Below are positions 36,243 to 47,427 of a stretch of 64,000 nucleotides of DNA, one piece after another. Within the stretch, counting starts at the first letter, position 1, and each line of letters opens with the position of its first letter. Location of the stretch: assembly GCA_017798125.1 (NCBI GenBank), contig CP059070.1:2666001-2730000 (forward strand), in the 5' to 3' direction. The notes under the pieces were generated by a model. It searched no databases, was not told the origin of the DNA, and saw only the letters and a program-made list of their open reading frames with translations. Position numbers and translations under genes: made by a program. This stretch comes from Cryomorphaceae bacterium. Lineage in GTDB: Bacteria > Bacteroidota > Bacteroidia > Flavobacteriales > ECT2AJA-044.

Positions 36243-39200
36243 ATGCGATTGAGATCTTTACTACTCATAATTTTGTCCCTTTGTTGGTCATTTAGCTTTG
36301 GACAAACGGTCGCTTTTACAGAGAATTTTGACTTACCATCTGGAGCGGATAGCATTTTCTTCACGGGTACTCCAGCCTGGGCGACAACCACAGCCTATAG
36401 TTCTAGCCCTACCCAGAGTTACCTCAACACTCCTCCTCTTGCAAGCAATACCTACTTCGAAACCAACACGTTCTCTACAGTCGGAAATACCTTCGTAATC
36501 CTCGAGTTTGATCACATCTGTAAAATTGAGTTTTTCGACGCCGCAACCATCGAGGTGTCCGGCGACGGCGGAGTTACCTGGTTTCAACTGCAGTGTTCCA
36601 ACCCTGTAGGAGACGTCTATCTTGGTCAAGGAACCTTCTGCGGCTCCGGGAACAAATTTGCCTCGAATGCCTACTTGGACTGGGATCCAGCCAACCCTAC
36701 TACTCCTCCTCAAGCGAGCTGGTGGCGAACAGAGACCTTCAATGTTTCCCAGTGGCTCGGGAACACCGCGACTGCAAAGGTCCGCTTCAAATTGGCCGAC
36801 AACAATAACAACGGCGCTGGGAACAATTACGGATGGCTGGTAGACAATATCAAGGTCACCATGGACCCTTCAGAACTGTTCCCTCCTACTATTTCCCTGA
36901 ACGCCCCAGTTTGGCTGGGACCCACTTCAAGTCCTGGACCGTATTTGATCTCTGCTGATGTTGTTGACGGATCGGGAATTGATACCGTGATGTGTGTTTA
37001 CTCACTCAACGGTGCTCCAAACGACACCATCGGATTGATCAACACGGTCGGAGACACTTACGAAGACACCATCCCAAGTGCCGTGATTGGAGATTCCATT
37101 TGCTATCACATCTACGCTGTAGACGCTAGCCCTGCCGCAAACTCGGCAGTAGAACCAACAATCGGCTGCAACACCTTCACTATTGTTCCCGCACCACCTC
37201 AGATTCAACTGGGCAATGGAACCATTGTAAACACCGGAACATCCTATCCGGCCCCCTACGGGCACTGGTTTAATGGAGCACGACATCAGATGCTGATCAC
37301 TGCGGCCGAAATGAATACGGCCGGTGTATCCATTCCCATTTTCTTTCAATCTCTCGCCTTTAATGTTACCGGAGTGAACGGAACAGCCTTGAGTGATTTT
37401 GAGATCAAAATGGGCAATTACTCCAGCAACACGCTGACAAATTGGGTAACTACTGGTCTGACCAGTGTATTCTATGCGCCGACATACACGGAGGTAGCTG
37501 GATGGAATACACACACCTTCCAAACGCCCTTTCAATGGGATGGTGTAAGCAATATCATCGTAGAGGTGTGCTTTAATAACTGGCCCAATGGATTTACGAA
37601 CAATGCCATCGTTCAACAAACCTCATATGGTGGAACGCGAACCATATATTATCGGAGTGATTCGGACGGTAACCTTTGCGCCAACAATTCTGCTTTTGTT
37701 ACCACCTCCAATAATCGGCCCAACATGCGGTTCGATCTTGCCTTGCCACAAGATGATGACTTTGGCTCACTGTCGTTCACAACTCCTGTTGAAGGTGGTT
37801 GTGATCTCACAGCTTCGGAACCTGTAACAGTGGTCTTTAAAAACTTTGGCTTGGTCGATCAGGATACCCTTATTTTCAACTATCAACTAGATGCAAATCC
37901 CGTTGTTACGGACACTGTTTACCAAACCGTAATCGCAGGTGACACCGTTTCTCATACTTTCTCAACACCAGCGGATTTGAGTACGGGGGGCACTACCTAT
38001 ACCTTTAAGGCATGGACATCTCTGCCTGGAGACAACAATGCCTTCAATGACACCATTTCTAATTACTCGATCACAAATACCCTGACCAATGCGACCAACT
38101 TAACCCAGGACTTTGACAGCTGGGTGGCAGGTGGTCAAGCACTTGGAGATTTCTGGGAGCAGGATCCTACAGACAATTACAATTGGACCGTAGGTACAGG
38201 GGCCTCTCCAGGAGCCAACACCGGTCCAAATGGTGACCACACTTCTGGAACAGGAAACTACCTGTATACGGCAAACACCTTTACTGCTGTTCTAGCCCGT
38301 TTAATCTCTCCTTGTTTGGACTTTTCCGGGAATACCTATCCGAAGATGGATTTCTGGTATCACATGAACGGGAACGGTATCGGAACGCTTGCGGTCGACT
38401 ATTTGGATAGTACGGGAACCTGGGTGAATGCTTGGACCCTTTCGGGGCAGCAAGGAACAGCTTGGCAAAAAGCCATTGTCGATTTAGCCCCGTTGGCCAA
38501 CCAAGTGAGCAAAATTCGAATCTCACATACGACCGCAGGGTTTGGTTGCGAGTTAGCAATCGATGATATCTTTATTTATCAATCTGCGGCGGACGATGCA
38601 ATCATGAACAACATCATCCAGCCTTTCCCGCAGCTCGCTGCAGGGGCTTCTGAAGTTGTGGAAGTGGAGTTCTTTAACAATGGCTCCAACAACATCACCA
38701 GTTTAGACTTGGGATACATCATTGGGACTTCTGCACCGGTAATAGAGACATGGACCGGAAACTTAGCTCCGAGCACGTCTGCTACCTACACTTTCACTAC
38801 AAACTTCACGGTGCCTGGAGGTACGTTTGATGTTTGTGCCTTTACCGATCTGGCAGGAGATGGCCTTCAATCCAATGACTCTCTTTGCACTACCGCTACA
38901 GGGATCCAAACCTTTATGCCGCCTTACGTTGACGACTTTGAAAACGGTCAAGGAAGCTGGACTACCGGGGGGAATACCGATTTATTCGAACTGGGTCAAC
39001 CCACGGGAGCCGTAATTAATGCTGCAGCCTCCCCCACAAACGCGTGGGTTACGGACTTGGATGCGCCTTATGTCAACAATAGTCAGGCTTATCTCTTCTC
39101 TCCCTACTTTGACTTCGGAACTTTAATCAATACGGCCTTGAAGTTCAAGCATTGGTACAGTACCGAGAATAGCTGGGATGGAGGTCGATTGGATATATCA

Positions 39201-40655
39201 ACCGATGGCGGCCAAACGTGGTCCGTTCTGGGAGCATTCCAAGATTCAACTTGGTACAACGATGACATCATTACGTCATCCGGCCAACCGGGTTGGACCG
39301 GATCCTCCAATGGATGGCTTGATGCCTATTACCCCCTATCGCAATTGAATGGAGTCACTGGTCTGGTTCAATTCCGATATGAGTATACTTCTGATGGATC
39401 CGTCATAGGCGGTGATGGATGGGGAATCGATGACTTCGAAATTGAAGTTCCTGTTCAATTCTCAGCGGCCACTTCTGATATTGTCGTTTCTCCGAGTAAC
39501 TTCTTCATCCTTCCCGCGGCAAGCCCTGTGAGTGTAGACGTTACTAATACTGGGGAACAAGATTTGAGCAGCGTGCTGGTAACACTGGAAATCGATAACA
39601 ACACAATTGTCACGGACTCGCTGTATTTTGCAGTTCCATTGGCGAAAGGTTCGAGCACAACCCACACGTTTAGTTCAACTTGGCAAGCCGACCCTGGTGC
39701 ACACACCATTTGTGCCTATTCTTCTAATCCTTCAGGTGTGCTTGATGAATTCACATCAGATGACACTACTTGTTATGTGGCAACCGTATTCGATTCAACA
39801 AGCTCATTCCCTTATTGTAATGACTTTGACGGGGGTCAAGCTCCACTGGTCGCTTTGAATTACATCACTTATGAACCCGGAGGAAACCTCTGGGAATCGG
39901 GTACGCCGAATCAGACCATTATCAATGGAGCTTACAGTGGGTCAGGCGCTTGGATGACGGGGCTGAATTCAGATTACGGATCAAGAGATAGTTCTGCACT
40001 TTTTTCTCCTGTGCTCAATGTAAATCCTGATTCATGTTACAAAATCAGCTTTTTCCATGCCTACCATACAGAACCCTATCAAGACGGTGGAGCCGTCGAG
40101 TTTAGTCAAGATGGCGGGGTCACATGGACTTCCATAGGTAGCCCTGGTGCCAATTGGTACAATGAATGGTTCATCATTGGACTATCAAATCAATCTCCAG
40201 GAAATCCCGGGTGGACGGGAACTTCCAATGGTTGGGAATACGCTGAACGCACCGTGAAGTTCCCGCAGGCAGGAACTACAATAATTCGCTGGCGTTTTGG
40301 AGCTGACTTCTCGGTACAAACGGAAGGATGGGCCATAGACGACATCTGTATTGAAAACATCGGATCTTGTACGCCAACAAGCATCGAGGAAGCTCCATCG
40401 GCCTACGCGATTGGTCTCTGGCCCAACCCATCAAACGGATCATCCGTACTTAGTATTGAACTGGATGCTGCCAAGACTATTGGGTATTCCGTTGTCAATA
40501 CGCTTGGGGAAGTTGTCCTTTCTGGAGCACTTGACGGGGTAAGCGGAACAAACGAGATCAATCTGCGAATGGAAGACATCGCCAATGGAATATACTACGT
40601 GGATATTCACATTGACGAACACAGAACCACACGCAAGTTGCTGATATCTAAATAA
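36243..40655 (+). CDS. Giant T9SS-secreted multidomain protein 2
   Basis: 1470 residues. Same N-terminal module as protein 1 (ICKIEFFDAATIEVS, NNYGWLVDNIKV) and the same 'VDGSGIDTVMCVYSLNGAPNDT' Ig-like domain, then a module absent from protein 1 (~319-500: GNGTIVNTGTSYPAPYG, NIIVEVCFNN, NRPNMRFDLAL). Then a CARDB-like domain, one MAM-like unit (~620), a CARDB unit, a DUF-like jelly roll (~892, PYVDDFENGQGSW) and the terminal MAM-like module (~1187) nearly identical in layout to protein 1. T9SS type A domain from ~1389 (GLWPNPSNG). The shortest of the three paralogues, with fewer repeat units. Confidence 0.85.
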   Translation: MRLRSLLLIILSLCWSFSFGQTVAFTENFDLPSGADSIFFTGTPAWATTTAYSSSPTQSYLNTPPLASNTYFETNTFSTVGNTFVILEFDHICKIEFFDAATIEVSGDGGVTWFQLQCSNPVGDVYLGQGTFCGSGNKFASNAYLDWDPANPTTPPQASWWRTETFNVSQWLGNTATAKVRFKLADNNNNGAGNNYGWLVDNIKVTMDPSELFPPTISLNAPVWLGPTSSPGPYLISADVVDGSGIDTVMCVYSLNGAPNDTIGLINTVGDTYEDTIPSAVIGDSICYHIYAVDASPAANSAVEPTIGCNTFTIVPAPPQIQLGNGTIVNTGTSYPAPYGHWFNGARHQMLITAAEMNTAGVSIPIFFQSLAFNVTGVNGTALSDFEIKMGNYSSNTLTNWVTTGLTSVFYAPTYTEVAGWNTHTFQTPFQWDGVSNIIVEVCFNNWPNGFTNNAIVQQTSYGGTRTIYYRSDSDGNLCANNSAFVTTSNNRPNMRFDLALPQDDDFGSLSFTTPVEGGCDLTASEPVTVVFKNFGLVDQDTLIFNYQLDANPVVTDTVYQTVIAGDTVSHTFSTPADLSTGGTTYTFKAWTSLPGDNNAFNDTISNYSITNTLTNATNLTQDFDSWVAGGQALGDFWEQDPTDNYNWTVGTGASPGANTGPNGDHTSGTGNYLYTANTFTAVLARLISPCLDFSGNTYPKMDFWYHMNGNGIGTLAVDYLDSTGTWVNAWTLSGQQGTAWQKAIVDLAPLANQVSKIRISHTTAGFGCELAIDDIFIYQSAADDAIMNNIIQPFPQLAAGASEVVEVEFFNNGSNNITSLDLGYIIGTSAPVIETWTGNLAPSTSATYTFTTNFTVPGGTFDVCAFTDLAGDGLQSNDSLCTTATGIQTFMPPYVDDFENGQGSWTTGGNTDLFELGQPTGAVINAAASPTNAWVTDLDAPYVNNSQAYLFSPYFDFGTLINTALKFKHWYSTENSWDGGRLDISTDGGQTWSVLGAFQDSTWYNDDIITSSGQPGWTGSSNGWLDAYYPLSQLNGVTGLVQFRYEYTSDGSVIGGDGWGIDDFEIEVPVQFSAATSDIVVSPSNFFILPAASPVSVDVTNTGEQDLSSVLVTLEIDNNTIVTDSLYFAVPLAKGSSTTHTFSSTWQADPGAHTICAYSSNPSGVLDEFTSDDTTCYVATVFDSTSSFPYCNDFDGGQAPLVALNYITYEPGGNLWESGTPNQTIINGAYSGSGAWMTGLNSDYGSRDSSALFSPVLNVNPDSCYKISFFHAYHTEPYQDGGAVEFSQDGGVTWTSIGSPGANWYNEWFIIGLSNQSPGNPGWTGTSNGWEYAERTVKFPQAGTTIIRWRFGADFSVQTEGWAIDDICIENIGSCTPTSIEEAPSAYAIGLWPNPSNGSSVLSIELDAAKTIGYSVVNTLGEVVLSGALDGVSGTNEINLRMEDIANGIYYVDIHIDEHRTTRKLLISK

Positions 40656-40675
40656 TTAGACCTGATCATACACAG

Positions 40676-40706
40676 AAGCCCGGTTCAATTTGGACCGGGC
40701 TTTTTG
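40676..40706 (+). terminator. Terminator of giant gene 2
   Basis: Perfect 9-bp stem AAGCCCGGT / ACCGGGCTT, 9-nt loop, then TTTG. Confidence 0.88.
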
Positions 40707-40732
40707 TTTCGGCTTAATTGCCCCCTAACTGT

Positions 40733-40740
40733 TATATTTG
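40733..40740 (+). promoter_or_regulatory. -7 box of giant gene 3
   Basis: TATATTTG, identical to the -7 box of giant gene 2, 30 bp before the ATG. Confidence 0.6.
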
Positions 40741-40770
40741 TTGATTACGACCTTAACCTGAGTTCACTAT

Positions 40771-43700
40771 ATGAAAAAGCTACTACTCTCCTTTGCAACG
40801 CTTTTGACCTCAATGGCTGTTTTTGGCCAAACCATCGTATTTCAAGAAAACTTTGATCCACCCTCTTTGGCTGACAGTGTGACCTCAACAGGCTCACCTG
40901 CTTGGGCAATCGACAATACGCTGAGCGTAAGCACACCCAACAGCATGGGGAATCAAGTTGGATTGTCTACTTCAAATTTCTTGGAAACGAATACCTTCTC
41001 AACGGTAGGTAACACCTTCGTCATTTTAGAATTCAGTCACATTTGTAAAATCGAATTCTTTGACGCGGGTACCATTGAAGTTTCCGATGACGGAGGTACT
41101 ACTTGGACTCAGCTTACTTGCCCCCAGTACTTGGGAACAGGAACATTCTGCCAATCCGGAAATAAATTCGCGTCCAATGCTTATTTAGTCTGGGATCCAG
41201 CCAATCCAGGAACCGTACCTACCAATACATGGTGGCAAAATGAAACCTTTGATGTTTCAACACTACTTGCCAATACGGCCCAGGCAAAAGTTCGTTTCAA
41301 ACTTCAAGACGGCAACAATTCCGGTGCTTCTGGTAACTACGGATGGTTGATTGACGACATTAAAGTAACTGCTGCTCCTTCAGAATTGAACCCTCCAGTA
41401 GTCACACTGAATGCCCCGGTACTGTTAGGGGGTGTCAGTAATACGGGACCGTTCACTGTTTCGGCTGATATAACTGATGCCTCTGGAATTGATACTGCGA
41501 TGGTCATCTACTCCTTTAATGGTGCTCCAGATGATACGGTTGGCATGACCAACACCATGGGATCTACGTTTGAAGGTATTCTTCCTGCTGCCGTAATTGG
41601 AGACACCTTCTGCTATCGAGTTCGTGCGGTTGATGCCTCGCCTGCATTGAATGAGGCCTTTGCCCCTTCCACAGGATGCAACCAATTCATCGTTGTACCT
41701 GCGCCTAGCCAAATCACATTGGGGACAGGAACCATTCAAAACACCAATACGTCTTATCCCGCACCCTATGGAAACTGGTTTAACGGCGCAAGACATCAAA
41801 TGCTAATCACGGCGACAGAGATGGCTGCAGCTGGTGTTAATGGATCCATAGACTTTCAAAGTCTAGCTTTCGATGTCGTCCAGGTCAACGGAGTTGCCTT
41901 GACAGATTTTGAGATTAAAATGGGGAACTATTCTGGCACAGCCCTGAACTCTTTTGTCACGGCAGGAATGACCAGTGTTTTTTCGACCACTTCATATACG
42001 GAAACTCTTGGTTGGAATACCCACACCTTCCAAACTCCATTCCAGTGGGACGGTGTTAGCAACATCATTGTCGAAGTATGTTTTAACAACTTCCCCAATG
42101 GTTTCACGAACAATGCCATTGTTAACCAAACCGGATATGGCGCAACAAGAACCATTTTTTACATCAGCGATACTGATGGTTCCCTCTGTACCAATCCGAA
42201 TGGATTTGTTCAACAGTCCAACAATCGCCCCAATATGCGATTCAACATCGGAAGCCCTCAACCAAAGGACTTTGGTGTTCTAGCCATAGAAAATCCCGTA
42301 AATGGCGGATGTGGGCTTTCTGCAGCGGAACCCGTTGAAGTTCTGCTGAAGAACAATGGTACGGATGACCAGGATACCATCTATGTGCACTACATTTTTG
42401 ATAATGGACCACAAGTAACCGACACCATTTATCAGCTCGTGGCGGCAGGAGATACACTTCCATATACGTTTAACAGCACCGTTGACGTCAGTACCGGAGG
42501 ACAATCCTACACACTTACCGTTTGGACGGATCTTCCCGGAGACTTTAATTTCTTCAACGATTCAGCCACTACGGTAATCGAGAATACATTGACAGGTGTT
42601 CCACTTACACAGGACATCGATGGATGGGCACTTGGAACAGTGTTTGGTGATTTCTGGGAAAACAGCGCTAGCGGAACATTATGGACAGTAGGCACAGGTA
42701 CCAGTCCAGGCTTTAACACTGGACCTTCAGGTGACCATACTCCGGGCTTTGGAGGAAACTATGTCTACCTACCCGAGAACTTCGCCCAGCAAACAGCCAC
42801 GATGACCTCTCCTTGTTTAGACTTCAGTACTTCGTTGGCGCCAAAACTTTCGTTTTGGTACCACATGTGGGGAACGGGTATCGGAACCTTGACGGTTGAA
42901 GTCCGAGACACAAACAATGTATGGGTTCCCGCTTGGAGCTTATCCGGAGATCAAGGGAATCAGTGGAACGAGGCCCTAGTCGACCTCGCTCCTTATGCCG
43001 GTCAGGTCACTAAGATTAGATTCATCGGAACGAACGTCGCATTTAGTGGCGAGACAGCTTTGGATGACATTTTCATCTTTGAGCCTCAACCGAATGACGT
43101 TGTGCTTGCTGGTGTAGTAGAGCCCTTCCCGAACGGCTGTGGCTACGGAGCAGCGGACAGCGTTCGTGTTATGGTATCGAACTTTGGAACACTCACTCAG
43201 GACACCATCCCGGTTGGATACGACTTGGACGCCAATACAACGGTCTGGGATACATTGTACACGACGCTGAACCCCGGCGATACGGTCATCTTCACGTTCT
43301 CTACTACCGCAGACTTGTCTGTGACTGGAACGACCTACAACTTTGATTTCTTCACAGGGCTTCCAAACGATCAGAACACGGTCAATGATACCCTATCTGG
43401 ATATTCCATCTTTAACCCGAATTCGATCATTGCTTTCCCTCACCTCGAGGACTTTGAATCTTTTACAGCTGGTGGAGGAAATGGAACAGTTCCGGGAGTG
43501 CTCGCCAATGATTGGGAGCGCAGCCCTGAGCCAACTCAGTTTGGCGACTACGGGTGGTTGGTACAAGTTGGACCAACGGGTAGTTTTGGAACTGGACCCA
43601 GTGGTGACAACACCCCTGGACAAAACGGTTCTGGAAAGTACCTCTACACTGAAGCAAATGGTGGGGTGACCTTTGACGAAGCAACTCTTACAAGCCCATG

Positions 43701-46065
43701 TGTCGACTTTGCCAACTTATCAAGCCCAGCAGTCGAATTTCATATACACCGTTTCGGATTCCAACTGCCTGATGTGTTTATCGAGGTATATTCTGGAGGA
43801 GTTTGGAACACGGTAGATACTTTGACCGGTCAGATACAAACTAGTGAAATCAATCCATATGTGCGCCATCAAACAGATCTCTCGGCTTTTGCAGGAGAGA
43901 ATGTAAAAGTCCGCTGGCGTGCCATAAGTCAAGGGTGTTGTGCAGGTGATATGGCCTTGGATGATGTTCGCTTCTATGAAGTGGTTCCAGACGATGCTGC
44001 CGCCCTGGCTATACTTCAGCCCGGAGGATTGACTGTCGGCGGTCAAGCGACCACCGTTGAAATGCAAATTTTCAACTACGGAACCAACACCATTACCGCA
44101 ATGGACCTCGGTTTCTTCGTCAATAACGGTACTCCAACGATTGAATCGTGGACAGGTAGCTTGGCTCCAAATGCTTCGACCACTTATACTTTTACAGGAA
44201 CGTTCAATGCTCCTCAAGGAACTTATGACTTGTGTGCCTTTACAGACTTGACGGGAGACATGGCACCGTTAAACGACACGACTTGTAAAACAGTGGTCGG
44301 TCTTTCAACCTTCGTTCCTCCATATGCTACAGATTTTGAAAGCGGACAGGGAAGTTGGGCCGTTGATGGAGGGCTACAGCAATGGGAACTCGGCACACCA
44401 AGCGGATTCACCATCAACGCGGCAAATTCACCGGTGAATGCCTGGATGATTGACTTGGACGGATCTTATGCAAACAACTCAAATGACTATTTGTACAGTC
44501 CACTGTTTGATCTCAGCACCCTGTACAGCACCGAATTGCGCTTCTCAAATCGGATAGACTGCGACAACTTTGGTGATGGCGGTCAAGTTGAAGTGAGTAC
44601 AGATGGAGGCCAAACATGGAGCGTTTTGGGCGTTCTGAATGATCCTCTCGGGACCAACTGGTACAACACCAATTCAGGGTTCCCTCCTACACCAGCGTGG
44701 GCTGGAAACAACGTTTCTTGGACCAATACTACCTTTGATCTGAGTGCCTTCGACGCCAGCCCTGGTTTGATCCAGTTCCGTTTCCGATTCTTCTCTGATG
44801 GATTCTTCCCATTTGGTGATGGATGGGCCATAGATGACTTTGAAATTTTTGTGCCCATTCAAAATAGTGCGGCAACTGTTGACCTCGGTATTGGCGCAAA
44901 CAGTGCCTTCGTACTTCCAGATGACGTTCCGGTTTCTATGTGGATCGAAAATACTGGTGTAGCACCGTTGACTTCGGTTGAAGCGAATTTGGATATTGAC
45001 AATGGAACGTTCACTTTGACCGAACCAGTGGTCATACCTACTCCTCTGCAACAGGGAGACAGTATACTGCACACCTTCAGCCAGCTCTGGACGGCCTCAC
45101 CAGGGCCACACACAGTATGTGTGTATACCTCGAATCCGAACGGAACTGCGGACACCTTTACGCAAGATGATACGCTCTGCGCATTGATATCCGTGTTTGA
45201 CTCTACTGGAGCCTTCCCATACTGCGATGATTTTGACAGTGGCTCGCCTCAGTGGGTGACCTTCAATGCCTTTGACTATAGCCCGACGACCCAATGGGAA
45301 GTTGGAACGCCAAGTCAAACGGTTCTGAACGGGGCGTACAGCGGTACTAATGCTTGGATGACTGGTTTGAACTCAGACTATGAGGACAACGACAGCAGTG
45401 CCTTGTATACTCCTGTATTCAATGTGAACAATACCAATTGTTACCGACTCGACTTTTATCATAGGTACTTCACGGATGAATACGAAGATGGCGGAACAGT
45501 TGAATACACCCAAGACAATGGTCTCACTTGGACCACGGTAGGATACGCCTTTGACCCCATGTGGTTTGACAGTCAATTCATTACTGGTTTAGGCTCTATT
45601 AATCCTGGAATTCCCGGATGGTCTGGAACAAGCGCAGGATGGCAGTTTGCTACACATGACATTAAGTTTGACAATGTTGGAGCAACGGTCATTCGATTCC
45701 GATTTGGATCCAATTTCACGGGAAGAAACGAAGGATGGGCCATTGATGATGTATGTTTTACTGAGATTGCTCCGTGCATCATTTCCGTGGTAGAATACGA
45801 TGGAGCTAGCTTCGAGTTCGCTCAACTTGAGCCTAACCCTGCCAGAGACTATACCAGATTGCGATTTGAAGTCTCTCAAGCTGGAACGGTTGATTTTGTC
45901 TTGGTGAATTCCTTTGGTCAGGTGGTAACCGAGCAGACGTTTGACGCTCAGGTTGGCGAAAACCTCATCGACCTTGATCTAACCGAGTGGCCAGCAGGTG
46001 TGTACTTCATCAATGCCCAACACCCGGGAGGTATGGCTACGGAACGTTTGATTATCACCAAATAA
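40771..46065 (+). CDS. Giant T9SS-secreted multidomain protein 3
   Basis: 1764 residues. Signal peptide to about residue 20 (AVFGQT). N-terminal module and Ig-like domain as in proteins 1 and 2, the ~311-490 jelly-roll module shared only with protein 2 (GTGTIQNTNTSYPAPYG), MAM-like units at ~610 and ~890, the 'PYATDFESGQGSW' module at ~1185 shared with protein 2, and the terminal module at ~1481 (FPYCDDFDSG). T9SS type A domain from ~1685 (LEPNPARDY) ending RLIITK. Combines modules of both neighbours, consistent with tandem duplication plus module shuffling. Probable surface adhesin or matrix protein. Confidence 0.85.
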   Translation: MKKLLLSFATLLTSMAVFGQTIVFQENFDPPSLADSVTSTGSPAWAIDNTLSVSTPNSMGNQVGLSTSNFLETNTFSTVGNTFVILEFSHICKIEFFDAGTIEVSDDGGTTWTQLTCPQYLGTGTFCQSGNKFASNAYLVWDPANPGTVPTNTWWQNETFDVSTLLANTAQAKVRFKLQDGNNSGASGNYGWLIDDIKVTAAPSELNPPVVTLNAPVLLGGVSNTGPFTVSADITDASGIDTAMVIYSFNGAPDDTVGMTNTMGSTFEGILPAAVIGDTFCYRVRAVDASPALNEAFAPSTGCNQFIVVPAPSQITLGTGTIQNTNTSYPAPYGNWFNGARHQMLITATEMAAAGVNGSIDFQSLAFDVVQVNGVALTDFEIKMGNYSGTALNSFVTAGMTSVFSTTSYTETLGWNTHTFQTPFQWDGVSNIIVEVCFNNFPNGFTNNAIVNQTGYGATRTIFYISDTDGSLCTNPNGFVQQSNNRPNMRFNIGSPQPKDFGVLAIENPVNGGCGLSAAEPVEVLLKNNGTDDQDTIYVHYIFDNGPQVTDTIYQLVAAGDTLPYTFNSTVDVSTGGQSYTLTVWTDLPGDFNFFNDSATTVIENTLTGVPLTQDIDGWALGTVFGDFWENSASGTLWTVGTGTSPGFNTGPSGDHTPGFGGNYVYLPENFAQQTATMTSPCLDFSTSLAPKLSFWYHMWGTGIGTLTVEVRDTNNVWVPAWSLSGDQGNQWNEALVDLAPYAGQVTKIRFIGTNVAFSGETALDDIFIFEPQPNDVVLAGVVEPFPNGCGYGAADSVRVMVSNFGTLTQDTIPVGYDLDANTTVWDTLYTTLNPGDTVIFTFSTTADLSVTGTTYNFDFFTGLPNDQNTVNDTLSGYSIFNPNSIIAFPHLEDFESFTAGGGNGTVPGVLANDWERSPEPTQFGDYGWLVQVGPTGSFGTGPSGDNTPGQNGSGKYLYTEANGGVTFDEATLTSPCVDFANLSSPAVEFHIHRFGFQLPDVFIEVYSGGVWNTVDTLTGQIQTSEINPYVRHQTDLSAFAGENVKVRWRAISQGCCAGDMALDDVRFYEVVPDDAAALAILQPGGLTVGGQATTVEMQIFNYGTNTITAMDLGFFVNNGTPTIESWTGSLAPNASTTYTFTGTFNAPQGTYDLCAFTDLTGDMAPLNDTTCKTVVGLSTFVPPYATDFESGQGSWAVDGGLQQWELGTPSGFTINAANSPVNAWMIDLDGSYANNSNDYLYSPLFDLSTLYSTELRFSNRIDCDNFGDGGQVEVSTDGGQTWSVLGVLNDPLGTNWYNTNSGFPPTPAWAGNNVSWTNTTFDLSAFDASPGLIQFRFRFFSDGFFPFGDGWAIDDFEIFVPIQNSAATVDLGIGANSAFVLPDDVPVSMWIENTGVAPLTSVEANLDIDNGTFTLTEPVVIPTPLQQGDSILHTFSQLWTASPGPHTVCVYTSNPNGTADTFTQDDTLCALISVFDSTGAFPYCDDFDSGSPQWVTFNAFDYSPTTQWEVGTPSQTVLNGAYSGTNAWMTGLNSDYEDNDSSALYTPVFNVNNTNCYRLDFYHRYFTDEYEDGGTVEYTQDNGLTWTTVGYAFDPMWFDSQFITGLGSINPGIPGWSGTSAGWQFATHDIKFDNVGATVIRFRFGSNFTGRNEGWAIDDVCFTEIAPCIISVVEYDGASFEFAQLEPNPARDYTRLRFEVSQAGTVDFVLVNSFGQVVTEQTFDAQVGENLIDLDLTEWPAGVYFINAQHPGGMATERLIITK

Positions 46066-46089
46066 GCCGAATAGAATAAAACACAAAAG

Positions 46090-46118
46090 AAAAGCCCCGT
46101 TTTGAACGGGGCTTTTTT
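46090..46118. terminator. Bidirectional terminator between giant gene 3 and glyA
   Basis: Perfect 12-bp stem AAAAGCCCCGTT / AACGGGGCTTTT with a 3-nt loop; A-run and T-run on the two sides serve the convergent glyA gene as well. Confidence 0.9.
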
Positions 46119-46141
46119 GATGCTTTACTTTTTCACTCTCA

Positions 46142-47413
46142 CTACCATTGGAATAGCGGCAGCGGCGACATCAACTCTGCCACCTGTGCTTTCAAATTGG
46201 TCAGTTTAGCCTCATCAGATGCAGCCATAATGCTCTCATCAATCAAGCGCGCAATCTCCGGAATATGAGATTCATTGATCCCACGAGTGGTAATCGCGGG
46301 AGTCCCAATTCGAATACCCGAAGTCACAAATGGCGACTTATCATCAAATGGAACCATGTTCTTATTCACCGTAATCTCAGCCTCGCCTAACGCTTTCTCA
46401 GCATCCTTCCCTGTAATGTCCTTGTTGCGCAAATCTATGAGCATACAGTGATTATCGGTTCCTCCCGAAATAATATTGTAGCCTCGTCCAACGAGCTCAT
46501 CAGCCAACAACGAAGCATTGGCCTTAACGCGCTCCTGATAACTGTAAAAACCATCTGTTAAAGCTTCACCGTAGGCGACTGCCTTTGAAGCAATAACGTG
46601 TTCCAGAGGGCCTCCTTGAGTTCCAGGGAATACAGCACTATCCAAAAGCGAGGACATTTTGCGCACCACCCCTTTCATGGTCTTTAGACCAAAAGGATTT
46701 TCAAAATCCTTGCCCATCATAATCATTCCTCCACGTGGGCCGCGCAAGGTCTTGTGGGTAGTCGTGGTAATAATATGGCAATGCGGCAGAGGATCAGCCA
46801 ACAATCCTCGGGCGATCATTCCACTCGGATGGGAGATATCGGCCAGCAACAATGCACCGACTGAATCCGCAATTTCGCGCAAGCGAGCGTAATCCCAATC
46901 GCGAGAGTAAGCAGAAGCTCCACAAATAATCATCTTGGGTTGCTCGGCCTTAGCCTTATCAGCCACCTTATCGTAGTCAATTAGTCCAGTATCGGGCTCC
47001 ACCCCATAAAAGGTCGCTCTGTATAGTTTCCCTGAGAAATTGACCGGCGAACCGTGGGTCAAGTGCCCTCCATGTGCTAGGTCAAAACCCAAAATCGTAT
47101 CCCCCGGTTGCAAACAGGCTAAGAAAACGGCTGCATTGGCCTGAGATCCTGAATGCGGCTGAACGTTTGCGTACTCGGCCCCAAAAAGCGTTTTCGCTCT
47201 TTCGATGGCCAGCGTCTCTACTTGGTCAACAACTTCACATCCTCCGTAATATCGTTTCCCTGGAAATCCTTCCGCATACTTGTTGGTCAAAACCGAGCCC
47301 ATCGCTTCCATGACTTGGTCCGATACGTAGTTTTCAGAGGCAATAAGCTCAATGCCATGAGTTTGGCGCTGGCGTTCCTGTTCAATCAGGTCGAAGATTT
47401 GCTGATCCCGCAT
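46142..47413 (-). CDS. glyA: Serine hydroxymethyltransferase
   Basis: 423 residues from ATG 47413 ([13 protein letters not shown]); the open frame to 47452 passes through the promoter and is rejected. PLP-binding lysine in [24 protein letters not shown] and [20 protein letters not shown] are the family's N-terminal signatures. Converts serine and tetrahydrofolate to glycine and methylene-THF. Transcribed alone, convergent with the giant genes. Confidence 0.97.
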   Translation of the reverse strand: MRDQQIFDLIEQERQRQTHGIELIASENYVSDQVMEAMGSVLTNKYAEGFPGKRYYGGCEVVDQVETLAIERAKTLFGAEYANVQPHSGSQANAAVFLACLQPGDTILGFDLAHGGHLTHGSPVNFSGKLYRATFYGVEPDTGLIDYDKVADKAKAEQPKMIICGASAYSRDWDYARLREIADSVGALLLADISHPSGMIARGLLADPLPHCHIITTTTHKTLRGPRGGMIMMGKDFENPFGLKTMKGVVRKMSSLLDSAVFPGTQGGPLEHVIASKAVAYGEALTDGFYSYQERVKANASLLADELVGRGYNIISGGTDNHCMLIDLRNKDITGKDAEKALGEAEITVNKNMVPFDDKSPFVTSGIRIGTPAITTRGINESHIPEIARLIDESIMAASDEAKLTNLKAQVAELMSPLPLFQW

Positions 47414-47427
47414 AGTCGAAAATTTAA

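Noticed and set aside
30850-46065. Repeats in the giant genes as a CRISPR or minisatellite array
   Set aside because: The repetition is at protein-module level (about 100-200 residues) with diverged DNA, not short identical units.
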